Positions 35,319 through 43,352 of a stretch of DNA of 64,000 nucleotides are shown in pieces. Every line of letters begins with the position of its first letter. The first letter of the stretch is position 1. Source of the DNA: Pseudoduganella danionis. Lineage in GTDB: Bacteria > Pseudomonadota > Gammaproteobacteria > Burkholderiales > Burkholderiaceae_D. The DNA is taken from NCBI RefSeq assembly GCF_009720775.1, contig NZ_WNKW01000001.1:1426001-1490000 (forward strand). The letters are read 5' to 3'. Below the pieces are notes generated by a model that was given only the letters and a program-made list of their open reading frames with translations, made no database searches and was not told where the DNA came from. Position numbers and translations under genes: made by a program.

Positions 35319-36170
35319 ATGATTATCGTTACTGCAGCAAGTGGCCAGCTGGGCCGTCTGGTGATCGAACAATTGCTCAAACGCGTGCCTGCTGCGCACA
35401 TCGTGGCCGCTGTGCGCGATGTCAGCAAGGTGGCCGATCTGGCGGCGCAGGGTGTGCAAGTGCGTCAGGCCGACTACACGGATCCCGCTTCGCTCGATCG
35501 CGCACTGGCCGGCGCCAGCAAAGTGTTGCTGATCTCATCGAATGATCTGGGGCAGCGCGTTGCCCAGCACCGCAATGTGATCGATGCAGCCGCACGCGCC
35601 AAAGTAGGTCTGCTAGCCTATACCAGCGTTCTGCATGCCGATACCTCGACGCTGGGCCTGGCTGCCGAACACCGCGAAACCGAGGCAGCGATACTGGCCT
35701 CCGGCCTGCCATACACGCTGCTGCGCAATGGCTGGTATGTGGAAAACTATACGGGCAGCCTGGGTGCGGCGATTGCACATGGTGCGCTGGCTGGCGCAGC
35801 AGCGGATGGCCGCATTGCCGCCGCGGCCCGGGCCGATTATGCCGAAGCAGCGGCCATCGTACTGGCCAGCGCGGCGGCGCCGCAGGCGATCTACGAACTG
35901 GCTGGCGACCAGTCGTTCACGCTGACCGAGCTGGCGGCCGAAGTGTCGCGCCAGACGGGCAAGCAGATTCCGTATGCGAACATGCCGCAGCAGGCGTATC
36001 TCGACCTGTTGCTGAACGTAGGCCTGCCGCCAGCACTGGCGCAGCTGGTGGCTGACTCGGATGCCCGGGCAGCCCACGGTGCGCTGGATGATAATAGTGG
36101 GGTGCTGGGTCGCTTGTTGGGGCGTCCGACCCAGACGCTGGAACAGGCTGTGCGCGCTGCGCTGGCCTAA
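35319..36170 (+). CDS. qorB: NAD(P)H:quinone oxidoreductase, QorB/NmrA-like
   Basis: 283 aa, against 286 in E. coli QorB (YtfG). Atypical SDR with N-terminal Rossmann motif TAASGQLGRLV and the NADPH-binding AAVRDVSK. It has LLAYTSVLHADTS and RNGWYVENY as in NmrA/QorB proteins. Reduces quinones using NADPH. The ATG at 35319 has AAAGGA 8 nt upstream. Divergent partner is an HxlR regulator, as in E. coli, which supports the assignment. Confidence 0.88.
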   Translation: MIIVTAASGQLGRLVIEQLLKRVPAAHIVAAVRDVSKVADLAAQGVQVRQADYTDPASLDRALAGASKVLLISSNDLGQRVAQHRNVIDAAARAKVGLLAYTSVLHADTSTLGLAAEHRETEAAILASGLPYTLLRNGWYVENYTGSLGAAIAHGALAGAAADGRIAAAARADYAEAAAIVLASAAAPQAIYELAGDQSFTLTELAAEVSRQTGKQIPYANMPQQAYLDLLLNVGLPPALAQLVADSDARAAHGALDDNSGVLGRLLGRPTQTLEQAVRAALA

Positions 36171-36255
36171 GTAAGCTCGCCGACTGGCGCCGTGTAGCAG
36201 GGCGGCGCCAGAACAGGGTGACGGAACTGGGTGCCAGAACTGGGTGCCAGAAATG

Positions 36256-36312
36256 AAAAAAGCCTCCTTCAGTTATAACGCGCTCAAGATCGCGTTGTGT
36301 ACTGAAGAAGGC
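36256..36312 (-). terminator. Terminator of first tRNA-Leu
   Basis: On the minus strand, the stem 36301-36312 pairs with 36262-36273 (12 bp, one mismatch-wobble) and is followed by six T. An inner ACGCG/CGCGT stem extends the hairpin. Its stem sequence is nearly the same as in the third copy at 42852-42913. Confidence 0.8.
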
Positions 36313-36327
36313 TCTTGCGGAATTCTG

Positions 36328-36412
36328 TGGTGCCCACGGAGGGACTCGAACCCCCACACCTCGCGGCACATGGACCTGAACCATGCGCGTCTACCAATTC
36401 CGCCACGTGGGC
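36328..36412 (-). tRNA. tRNA-Leu (anticodon CAG), copy 1
   Basis: An 85-nt class II tRNA. Acceptor GCCCACG/CGTGGGC, D-arm GTGGCGGAATTGGTAGACGC, anticodon stem CATGG/CCATG with CAG, long variable arm, T-loop GGTTCGAGTCC, encoded CCA. Identical in sequence to the copies at 36659 and 42925. Promoter elements lie at 36465-36493. Confidence 0.97.
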
Positions 36413-36464
36413 ACTGTACTGCTACTTGCTACTTACTGCTGCGTGTTCTGCAACAGAGGCCTGC

Positions 36465-36493
36465 ATATTAAAGAAGACTTCCGACCCCGTCAA
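36465..36493 (-). promoter_or_regulatory. Sigma-70 promoter of tRNA-Leu copy 1
   Basis: On the minus strand, TTGACG (36493-36488), a 17-bp spacer and TAATAT (36470-36465). The same promoter is repeated 331 bp away for copy 2. Confidence 0.75.
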
Positions 36494-36608
36494 GGGTAAT
36501 GCCATGCTTTTGTGAAATTATTTCAAATTTCGATATCCAGTCTATTTCTGCATTGTCCAGCCTGAGCATGGCACTTCGGTCGTCCGTAAGTGGAGGAGGG
36601 CGGAAATG

Positions 36609-36647
36609 AAAAAAGCCTTCAATCGCTTACGCTCATGAAGGCTTTTT
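36609..36647 (-). terminator. Terminator of second tRNA-Leu
   Basis: GCCTTCA/TGAAGGC (36615-36621 with 36636-36642), with T runs on both strands. It differs in loop from the terminators of copies 1 and 3. Confidence 0.8.
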
Positions 36648-36658
36648 GCGGAATTCTG

Positions 36659-36743
36659 TGGTGCCCACGGAGGGACTCGAACCCCCACACCTCGCGGCAC
36701 ATGGACCTGAACCATGCGCGTCTACCAATTCCGCCACGTGGGC
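36659..36743 (-). tRNA. tRNA-Leu (anticodon CAG), copy 2
   Basis: Same 85-nt sequence as copy 1, with promoter and terminator of its own. The 36744-37041 gap to its right holds the duplicated promoter and about 180 bp in which I see no gene. Confidence 0.97.
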
Positions 36744-36795
36744 ACTGTACTGCTACTTGCTACTTACTGCTGCGTGTTCTGCAACAGAGGCCTGC

Positions 36796-36824
36796 ATATT
36801 AAAGAAGACTTTCGCCCCCGTCAA
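36796..36824 (-). promoter_or_regulatory. Sigma-70 promoter of tRNA-Leu copy 2
   Basis: TTGACG (36824-36819), 17-bp spacer, TAATAT (36801-36796) on the minus strand; duplicate of the copy 1 promoter with base changes only in the spacer. Confidence 0.75.
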
Positions 36825-37041
36825 GGGTGATTCCATGCTTTTGTGAAATTATTTCATTTCCTTTGCATCTGCCACCGCGGCAAAGCTGTCGACGCCTGGG
36901 CTTGCGGAGTTCGCTTTCGGTCACCACCTGCTTTAGCCTCGAGGCGGCCTACAACCTAATTTTGCGCAGTCGGATAGCCACGGCTCTGAGGTCGTTCTAT
37001 CAGTACGCATGTCAGCAGCGGGGCAAGGCACCAAGGATGGG

Positions 37042-37926
37042 CTATTGGCTGATCATCCAGCGGCGCGCGGGATAATCCAGCGTGACCACGCGGTCACTCA
37101 GGTCACGCAGGCCGAGCAGAGCGACCAGTTTCTGGCCGGGTTTGAACGACTCTTGTGCGCAATAAGCAATTCTCGAGTTTGCGATGGACAATCCTGGAAT
37201 AATTTGCAGGTTGCCTGGTAAAGTCGTGTCAAAGCATGGGATTTGCTTGCCCCAGCTATTGACAGAATATGCGCGCACGGTTGCCGAGGCGCGCAGGGGG
37301 ACATTGTCAGTCATCATGCGCCAGTCGTTCTCGGTCAGCGCGGACAAGCCAAACGATGCGGCGCCCGTGTCGAAAAGAACGTCACCCTCCTGGCCATTCG
37401 GTAGGACTAGCTGCACTATGATGTGGCCGCCTTCATAGCCCGACCAGCGCGGATACGCAAACGGATGGGACAAGGGCTCTCGTTCGAGCGTCGAGCCTGA
37501 TGAGAAACTAAAGCGCGCGTTCTTCAGATCCAGGGTCAAGGTGCCATCGTCAAAAAAAGCATTACCGATGGTTGCGATGAGCGCCTTCTTGCAGGCGCGA
37601 AGAATATCAAGCTGTACCGAGCTGCCCTTGACCAGCTGATGTCGGCCCGCAATCTCGATATCGAACTCCTTGAGTGGCTGCTCCGTGGTGGCCGGCTGGT
37701 GCCAGATCAGCGTATTCGGAGCACCCGTGTCAAGTTGAGCGTAGCAATCGACGCCATTGACCTTGATCGGCAGGATTACGCTGGACTTGACCACGCCAGC
37801 TCCTGGAACCACTTCAGTTTCAAGCCACTCAAACACCTGCCACGTGGGCGCTGCGCCAGCCTGCAGACTGCCGGCCAAGCCCACTATTCCCACTGCATGT
37901 TTTACGGATTTAAGAATGTTGCTCAT
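37042..37926 (-). CDS. Exported aspartic-protease-like protein with two DTG motifs
   Basis: 294 aa. A signal peptide (AVGIVGLAGSLQAGAA) is followed by two lobes, each with an aspartic-protease active-site motif: A-Q-L-D66-T-G-A and V-L-F-D186-T-G-A, 120 residues apart. The pattern of hydrophobic residues before and after each (CYAQLDTGAPNTLIW, GDVLFDTGAASFGLSAL) fits the psi-loop of retropepsin/pepsin folds, so one chain could supply both catalytic Asp. That is the eukaryotic pepsin arrangement and is rare in bacteria. A C-terminal ALLGLRDLSDRVVTLDYPARRW resembles the end of retropepsin-like domains. It is the last gene of a possible three-gene set (38736 to 37042) inside the tRNA-Leu-bounded block. 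Substrate unknown. Confidence 0.75.
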   Translation of the reverse strand: MSNILKSVKHAVGIVGLAGSLQAGAAPTWQVFEWLETEVVPGAGVVKSSVILPIKVNGVDCYAQLDTGAPNTLIWHQPATTEQPLKEFDIEIAGRHQLVKGSSVQLDILRACKKALIATIGNAFFDDGTLTLDLKNARFSFSSGSTLEREPLSHPFAYPRWSGYEGGHIIVQLVLPNGQEGDVLFDTGAASFGLSALTENDWRMMTDNVPLRASATVRAYSVNSWGKQIPCFDTTLPGNLQIIPGLSIANSRIAYCAQESFKPGQKLVALLGLRDLSDRVVTLDYPARRWMISQ

Positions 37927-38116
37927 CGTGCCAGTTGACTATGCTGTTGGACAATCTAGGGTTTTGTACTCCGACGTCTTGGAATTGTGACGGATTGGAT
38001 AATACCAGTGACTTGGGACCAGGCCCTTGTGGCGTCGGGGCAATCTGAGGAATTGCAGTCTGTGCTTGTGCCGCCCAAGAACCGGCTAACAACAAGGCAG
38101 CGAGTTGATTTTTTAT
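37910..38116 (-). pseudogene. Short exported-peptide reading frame lacking a standard start
   Basis: Between the flanking genes, the frame reads KNQLAALLLAGSWAAQAQ, then a Pro-rich segment, and ends HDEQHS, about 68 codons. The first part looks like a signal peptide with an AQA cleavage site. The codon where Met is expected is ATA (38116-38114), overlapping the upstream TAA; no SD is visible. Its 3' end overlaps the first 17 bases of the aspartic-protease gene. It is either a gene that lost its ATG or a small protein started at ATA/TTG. Reported with low confidence. Confidence 0.35.
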
Positions 38117-38736
38117 TGAGCTGGACTGGCTATTTCTGCGAAGGCTATGGCGTCTCGAATAAACTTGGTCTGCGCTTCGGAAGTGTGGGGCGATGCCAGG
38201 CGTTGCCTTGCAAACGCCAGTACTTTGGGATGTTGTCGGCAATTGGCTTTGAACGACCAGCTTGCAGCCTGAATTATCAGCATCCGTTCTACGTCGGCCT
38301 TCGGCAATTCCAGACCAGCGTATTGCAAAATGTTGGCCAAGTACACTTCATCGCCCGTGGCAAAGAAGCTTGCCCACCATATATCGAGCTTTGCTGCATT
38401 GACCTGAGTATCATCAGCCACATACTTAGCCAGCCGCGATTGGCCATCGACTATTTCTTTGGCACGCAGGCCGATAATGCCTGCGCTGATTGGCCAGTTG
38501 TTCTGTTGCGAAATCCTCGCAATCATCACGGCTACAAGTACATCGTAACCTTTGCCTGCTTTTTCGAACTCGTTGCGGAATCTTTCAGCATTTTTCTGAA
38601 AGACATCGAATGCCTCAGGTGTAGGAGTTAAATAAAAATATGACACCTGTGTCCCGAAATTTTTAAGCTCGTCGGCCAATGCAGAATGACACCACAGCGA
38701 GGCTAAAAAACAGGCAAGGAAAGCGAATCTTTTCAT
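38113..38736 (-). CDS. Hypothetical exported helical protein
   Basis: 207 aa with a signal peptide (MKRFAFLACFLASLWCHSALA). The mature protein is helical (FQKNAERFRNEFEKAGKGYDVLVAVMIARISQ...), with a pattern suggesting TPR-like or globular helical packing; no named family recognised. AT-richer than the core genes. Its stop overlaps the small exported frame that precedes the aspartic-protease gene, so the three may be one transcript. The 459-bp gap upstream (38737-39195) shows no gene; it holds a TAAGTA/TACTTA inverted repeat at 39157-39178, just before the PilZ gene. Confidence 0.7.
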   Translation of the reverse strand: MKRFAFLACFLASLWCHSALADELKNFGTQVSYFYLTPTPEAFDVFQKNAERFRNEFEKAGKGYDVLVAVMIARISQQNNWPISAGIIGLRAKEIVDGQSRLAKYVADDTQVNAAKLDIWWASFFATGDEVYLANILQYAGLELPKADVERMLIIQAASWSFKANCRQHPKVLAFARQRLASPHTSEAQTKFIRDAIAFAEIASPAQ

Positions 38737-39195
38737 GTAGCTAACTTCAACAAGAGTTGACGCTCTGACTAAAAATGGTTAATTCCGAGACAGTGCAGGC
38801 AATAAAAACGTTTTGGACCAGCGCCCACACACAGACGCCAGCATAGCGACTGAAGGGCAGAGAAAGCTCTCTAATTGTCACGGCCCCGCATTTCACCCAG
38901 GGTTAAGTGATGCTCATCTGGCCGCATAACGGAGTGAATACTGGATTTCCGGCCAGGCTAAGGTTCAGGTGCTCATTCAGTCATGACGGCGGCAATGCGG
39001 CGATAGTTGGCCGACGAGACCGCCGGTAGGACTTACTAGGCAAACTATGCTTAGAAACTGATCGATAAAGCGGTAATATTAAGCTGCCGACTGTAAAGTT
39101 AGGTGCTGGCGAATTTGGGGAGACGTCGGCCGGACAGCGTGGTTCCACTTAGAGCATAAGTATTCCTTAAATTACTTAATACATCGTCAAAATAA

Positions 39196-39531
39196 ATGGA
39201 CAGCCGTCGCGAACATGCCAGAAGACTCCTTACTGTTCCAAGTACGGTGATTTCACTCGATGGCAGCCCACCGACCAATGCTCACCTAATCGATCTGTCT
39301 CGTAACGGGGTGGGCTTTCTTTCTAATGGACAGTTGAGACCCTCGGCATTCTATGAGTTACAGTTCCGGTTTCCAGGTCAGAATGTTGTTGACTCAGTCA
39401 GGATAGAAGTTGTTTACAGTGCTTTGCATGAGGCGACGGGCTTATTTCGCTGTGGTGCGCGTATTCATTCCATGGAGCCTGAGTCCTTTGCGCGCCTGAT
39501 CGATTATGTCACGATGCCTGTGCCGGAATAA
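39196..39531 (+). CDS. PilZ-domain c-di-GMP-binding protein
   Basis: 111 aa, a single PilZ domain. The c-di-GMP motif is complete: R-x-x-x-R near the N-terminus (RREHAR) and D-x-S-x-x-G (IDLSRNGVGF). Such proteins pass the c-di-GMP signal to a partner. It lies 57 bp before an HD-GYP phosphodiesterase on the same strand, so receptor and degrading enzyme are linked. No good SD is seen before the ATG. Confidence 0.88.
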   Translation: MDSRREHARRLLTVPSTVISLDGSPPTNAHLIDLSRNGVGFLSNGQLRPSAFYELQFRFPGQNVVDSVRIEVVYSALHEATGLFRCGARIHSMEPESFARLIDYVTMPVPE

Positions 39532-39588
39532 CCAACTGGGTAGAGGAGGATAGTTTGCCTGCCTATGACGTCTATTTAATCAAATCCC

Positions 39589-41781
39589 ATGAAAAGTATT
39601 CGATTTAGATTGCTGGCATTGATGTGCGCAATCTTCGTGGTTGTATCAACGGCACTGGTGTTTTCTGCAGTCGAACGCAGACACAGCGATTTGCAGAATG
39701 CCCGTCAGCAGTTGCAATTGCTTTCAAAAGCGATCGCTAAAGAACAAGTAGAGTCCGTGCGCAAGGCCCATACACTCTCCAGCCAGACAGGCAGCGACCC
39801 TGCGCTGATCCATTTCGCAAAATCGGCCACATGTCCGCGGACATTGAAAACGTTAGTGGATTTCGATCCGAATTTCGCCAATATCTTCATTGCCAATCTG
39901 GCTGGTGAGGTTATATGTTCGGCCCGTTCGTCCGAAGAACCGATCAATATTTCAGACAGAGATTTCTTTCGAGCGGCACTTGAGTCTGACGAGGCTGTGA
40001 TTGGTCAGCCGATCATTGGAAAATTCACGCGAAAATGGGTACTGCCGTTTGCGCATAGATTCAAAAATCAAGCGCAAAAAACAGAAGGCATAATTGTTAC
40101 TGCGCTGGATCTGGAGCGCATCAACCGCGAGTCGCTTGCGTTGCTCTTTCCCCATGGGACTAATGTCGCTCTCGTAACAGAGTCGGGGACGGTGGTCGCT
40201 AATTTTCCGACCGATACACTTCACGCCGGCAGGATTGCGTCCAAGGAGCTAGGTTTTGCGCAACTACTCCGTCAAGGCGGGGAGGGCGATGCAATTGTCG
40301 ATAACGAACGTGGCGAATCGACGCTACATAGCTACTCTCCCGTCGCAAAGACGGCCAGCGGAGCGGTCTACTGGTGGGCGTCCATTCCCTTGCCGCTGAT
40401 TACTCAAAGCGCGGATCGGCAATTGCTTATCTATAGCGCCCCGGTGGTATTGCTCGGGGCATTAATACTTGTCTTTGCATGGTTTGGAACGGAGCATTAT
40501 TTATTAGGCCCACTTAGAAGTATCTCCAAGACCGCCGAGGGCTTGGGCAAAGGGCAAACCTTTAATAACCCCGAGCTCACGCGCAGGGATGACGAGATTG
40601 GCGTTCTCGCACGCACTATCAGTCAGATGGCGATCTCGCTGGAATCGAAAAGTGAAATTGTGCGATTAAATCGGGCACTGCAAGTACTGATTGAATGTGG
40701 GCGCACCATCAGTTCTGCAGAGACAGAAAAATCTCTACTGAGCAGAGTTTGTGAAACGCTTGTTCGTGTAGGTGGTTACCGTATGGTTTGGATAGGCTAT
40801 TGTGATTCTGGCGATGGCAGGCAAGTGAGGCCAGTTGCATTCGGCGGCCAAAATAATGGATATCTGGAAGGTATTAAAGTATCTTGGGCGGATGACGAAT
40901 ATGGACAGGGTCCGACCGGATTGGCGATACGTCTGAGGCAGGCGCAATTCAATAGGGATTTCAAATCGAATCCTGCGGTTGCGCCGTGGAGCAAAATGGC
41001 AATCGACCACCAATTCAGTTCGAGCAGCGCATTGCCGCTTATTGACGAAAATGGTGACGCATTCGGCGCCCTCACAATTTACTCGTCGTCGAAAGATCAC
41101 TTCACTCCTCACGAAATGCAGTTACTTTCGGATCTGGCGCGTGATGTTAGCTTTGGGATTCGAGCACTGCGCAATCGCGAGACGCGTGATGGTTTTGCCG
41201 TACGGCTGGGACTAAGTCTGGAGGCAACAGTTCGGGCAATTGCGAGTACGCTCGAAATGCGCGATCCTTACACGGGTGGGCATCAGCGCAAGGTTGCAAC
41301 TTTAGCCGAAGCTATCGCGCGCGAACTTGGACTTCCTGGCACAGAAATTCAAGGGATAGTACTGGCGGCGGAGGTGCACGACATCGGGAAAATTCGGATT
41401 CCCGCAGAGATATTAACGAAGCCGACTCGGTTAACTGAACTTGAGCGTGGCATGCTTCAAACTCACCCCGATACCGGATACGAAATACTGAAGGGCATCG
41501 ACTTCACTTGGCCTATCGCTGAAATGGTCAGGCAGCACCATGAACGCATCGATGGGACTGGGTATCCGCGTGGTCTCAAAGGCGAACAAATACTAATCGG
41601 TGCAAGGATCATCGCGGTCGCGGATGTGATAGACGCCATGGCCTCGCATCGCCCGTATCGTAGCGCCTTAGGTATCAACGCAGCACTTGAAGAACTTCGA
41701 AAAGGTCGCGGTAGGCAATATGATGAGTCGGTTGTAGACGCGTGCATTAAAGTGATCGCCAAAGGGGAAATCAAAATCTGA
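39589..41781 (+). CDS. Membrane HD-GYP c-di-GMP phosphodiesterase with Cache and GAF domains
   Basis: 730 aa. Transmembrane helix near residues 7-27, an extracytoplasmic dCache sensor (about 30-280), a second helix (about 285-310), HAMP (LGPLRSISKTAEGLGKG), a GAF domain (about 370-530) and the HD-GYP domain. Catalytic H597-D598 is in EVHDIGKIRIP, and GTGYP is at 657-660 in the HHERIDGTGYPRGLKG region. All key residues are present, so it should degrade c-di-GMP. The only strong SD upstream (GAGGAGGA, 39543-39550) belongs to a TTG-started 17-codon frame that overlaps this start; coupling is possible. AT-richer than the core. Confidence 0.9.
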   Translation: MKSIRFRLLALMCAIFVVVSTALVFSAVERRHSDLQNARQQLQLLSKAIAKEQVESVRKAHTLSSQTGSDPALIHFAKSATCPRTLKTLVDFDPNFANIFIANLAGEVICSARSSEEPINISDRDFFRAALESDEAVIGQPIIGKFTRKWVLPFAHRFKNQAQKTEGIIVTALDLERINRESLALLFPHGTNVALVTESGTVVANFPTDTLHAGRIASKELGFAQLLRQGGEGDAIVDNERGESTLHSYSPVAKTASGAVYWWASIPLPLITQSADRQLLIYSAPVVLLGALILVFAWFGTEHYLLGPLRSISKTAEGLGKGQTFNNPELTRRDDEIGVLARTISQMAISLESKSEIVRLNRALQVLIECGRTISSAETEKSLLSRVCETLVRVGGYRMVWIGYCDSGDGRQVRPVAFGGQNNGYLEGIKVSWADDEYGQGPTGLAIRLRQAQFNRDFKSNPAVAPWSKMAIDHQFSSSSALPLIDENGDAFGALTIYSSSKDHFTPHEMQLLSDLARDVSFGIRALRNRETRDGFAVRLGLSLEATVRAIASTLEMRDPYTGGHQRKVATLAEAIARELGLPGTEIQGIVLAAEVHDIGKIRIPAEILTKPTRLTELERGMLQTHPDTGYEILKGIDFTWPIAEMVRQHHERIDGTGYPRGLKGEQILIGARIIAVADVIDAMASHRPYRSALGINAALEELRKGRGRQYDESVVDACIKVIAKGEIKI

Positions 41782-41890
41782 CCACCGATCTTCAGCGTGC
41801 CCTTCGCTGTTATGCTCGTCGCCGATTGACAAGCTGTTGAACACCCAGCAAACCCATGGCAATTCACAACTAGTCGAGGACCAAAAACTA

Positions 41891-42853
41891 ATGCCGCCCT
41901 TTATCGAGATTCGACACTGCCGATTTATCGCCTTGCTGTTGCTCACGCTCGGTCTCAATTGGACGTGCATGGCACAAGAACGCGCACAAACGCCAGCGCA
42001 GCCAGACCCTGCGGGAGCGGTGGGCTTGAGCGCGAAGCTTGGCCAGTTTGATTCCACGATCATCGAATATGCAGAGCATCGCTCCCCCAATGCGCGAGCG
42101 ACTATCGTGTTTGAAAATGGCTTGTTGTTAGATTTTTCTACCTGGAATGCTGTCGCGGCCGGGCTCAAGCAATGCTGCAATCTGCTGTTCTACAATCGGC
42201 CCGGTGTTGGGCGCAGCGTGCGCGGCGATGTCGACCCAAGTCCGGAGGCGGAGAGCCTGCGCTTGCACCAATTGCTAAAAGAGCGCGGGTTCAGCCCGCC
42301 TTATGTACTGGTGGGGCATTCACTGGGTGGGCAGTATGTTCAAGCCTATGCCAAACGATATCCTGAGCAAGTGGATGGAATGGTTTTGGTGGATGCTTTA
42401 CCGCTAGGTGTGGTTAAGCCGTATAGCGAGTTCCCTTGGTTTACCCGGTTCGGTTTATGGATATTTGCGTCCAAGGCTGCCAGACAGGAAATCGCCAACA
42501 TCGATTTGATGGGCAAGTATGTGATGGAGCCGGCTGATTTCTATCGCAAGCCGGTGATACGTATCGTCGCACAGTCCTCGCCGCAACAGCACAAACCGCA
42601 AGGCCTCATCAAAGACCTTCTGAGTGGTGTTATTTATGCGGAAGATTTCGGTGTGTGGGCGATCGATCCCGATATCGCAGAAGGCCGTATGAGCGGCTAC
42701 TACCCGCAGGCCGAAGTGCGCTCACTGTCCGCTAATCATCGGATACAAGAGCAATATCCAGCGGTGGTGATTGATGCCATTACGAGCTTGATCAAAAACC
42801 AGCCGGACGTGCAGGCTGCGCTGGGTGTCGTGTCGAAGGAGGCGCGCCAATAA
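41891..42853 (+). CDS. Alpha/beta hydrolase, exported
   Basis: 320 aa from the ATG at 41891, chosen because it opens a signal peptide (CRFIALLLLTLGLNWTCMA); the frame extends to 41837. Hydrolase fold: ATIVFENGLLLDFSTWNAV, oxyanion-side FYNRPGVGRS, nucleophile elbow GHSLGG and a late His in SANHRIQEQYP. Family members include esterases and haloperoxidase-like enzymes; substrate unknown. Its stop is followed at once by the tRNA-Leu terminator hairpin, which is symmetric enough to stop both strands. Confidence 0.82.
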   Translation: MPPFIEIRHCRFIALLLLTLGLNWTCMAQERAQTPAQPDPAGAVGLSAKLGQFDSTIIEYAEHRSPNARATIVFENGLLLDFSTWNAVAAGLKQCCNLLFYNRPGVGRSVRGDVDPSPEAESLRLHQLLKERGFSPPYVLVGHSLGGQYVQAYAKRYPEQVDGMVLVDALPLGVVKPYSEFPWFTRFGLWIFASKAARQEIANIDLMGKYVMEPADFYRKPVIRIVAQSSPQQHKPQGLIKDLLSGVIYAEDFGVWAIDPDIAEGRMSGYYPQAEVRSLSANHRIQEQYPAVVIDAITSLIKNQPDVQAALGVVSKEARQ

Positions 42854-42913
42854 AAAAAGCCTTCTTCAGTCACAACACGATCAAGATCGCGTCAAGTACT
42901 GAAGAAGGCTTTT
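42852..42913. terminator. Bidirectional terminator between hydrolase and third tRNA-Leu
   Basis: A perfect 12-bp stem (42859-42870 with 42898-42909) has A7 on the left and T4 on the right, so it can serve both the hydrolase gene and tRNA-Leu copy 3. The stem sequence nearly equals that of copy 1. Confidence 0.8.
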
Positions 42914-42924
42914 GCGGAATTCTG

Positions 42925-43009
42925 TGGTGCCCACGGAGGGACTCGAACCCCCACACCTCGCGGCACATGGACCTGAACCATGCGCGTCTACCAATTCCGC
43001 CACGTGGGC
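42925..43009 (-). tRNA. tRNA-Leu (anticodon CAG), copy 3
   Basis: Identical 85-nt sequence to copies 1 and 2, but its upstream flank differs from a few bases past the 5' end. A -10-like TATAAT lies at 43040-43035 on the minus strand; a clear -35 is not visible. The rest of the 43010-43352 gap, in front of rnr, shows no gene. Confidence 0.97.
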
Positions 43010-43352
43010 ACTGATGCTGCTCAACAACTCTGCTATTATAACGACGGGGAGAGTATCGCGCCAGATGAACTTTCGTTCCTTACTGCACATCAACCCTGTC
43101 TAGCAGTTCCTGCTTTGACTTTGTTTTTCAACGTTGTCGCTGCAAGAGACCAAGATTATAGAGGAAATTTTTCGCTTGTCAAAGGCTCGCGCAAAAAATT
43201 TTTTAGCCCCTCCGGCTGAAACCGGGGGCAAATTAGTCTTTCAGGGCGTTTCCAAGTACACTACGGCTGTCGTCGCGCCATATATATGCACCCGATGATT
43301 TTGCCAGGCCGGATTCCCTCTGAATACTGTCAATATAACCACAGAAATACTT

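Larger units (their letters stand above)
36315..36525. repeat. Tandem duplication unit 1 (tRNA-Leu plus promoter)
   Basis: This 211-bp segment recurs at 36646-36856. The first 166 bp (to 36480) are identical, including the tRNA and its 5' flank; the rest, with the promoter, differs at a few bases. Unit offset is 331 bp. Confidence 0.9.
36646..36856. repeat. Tandem duplication unit 2 (tRNA-Leu plus promoter)
   Basis: Second copy of the 211-bp unit described at 36315-36525. Its left 100 bp also recur around the third tRNA-Leu (about 42912-43012), so it is also the left border repeat of the 6.2-kb block. Confidence 0.9.

Noticed and set aside
38737..39195. Possible remnant of a coding sequence: the minus strand near 38890 reads HHLTLGEMRG, which recalls a phrase common in small hypothetical proteins of Rhizobiales
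   Set aside because: The match is short, from memory, and the frame is broken on both sides; not enough to call a pseudogene.
36315..43012. CRISPR array, prophage or integrase gene associated with the tRNA-Leu repeats
   Set aside because: No spacer-repeat periodicity and no integrase, transposase or phage gene is visible in this block.
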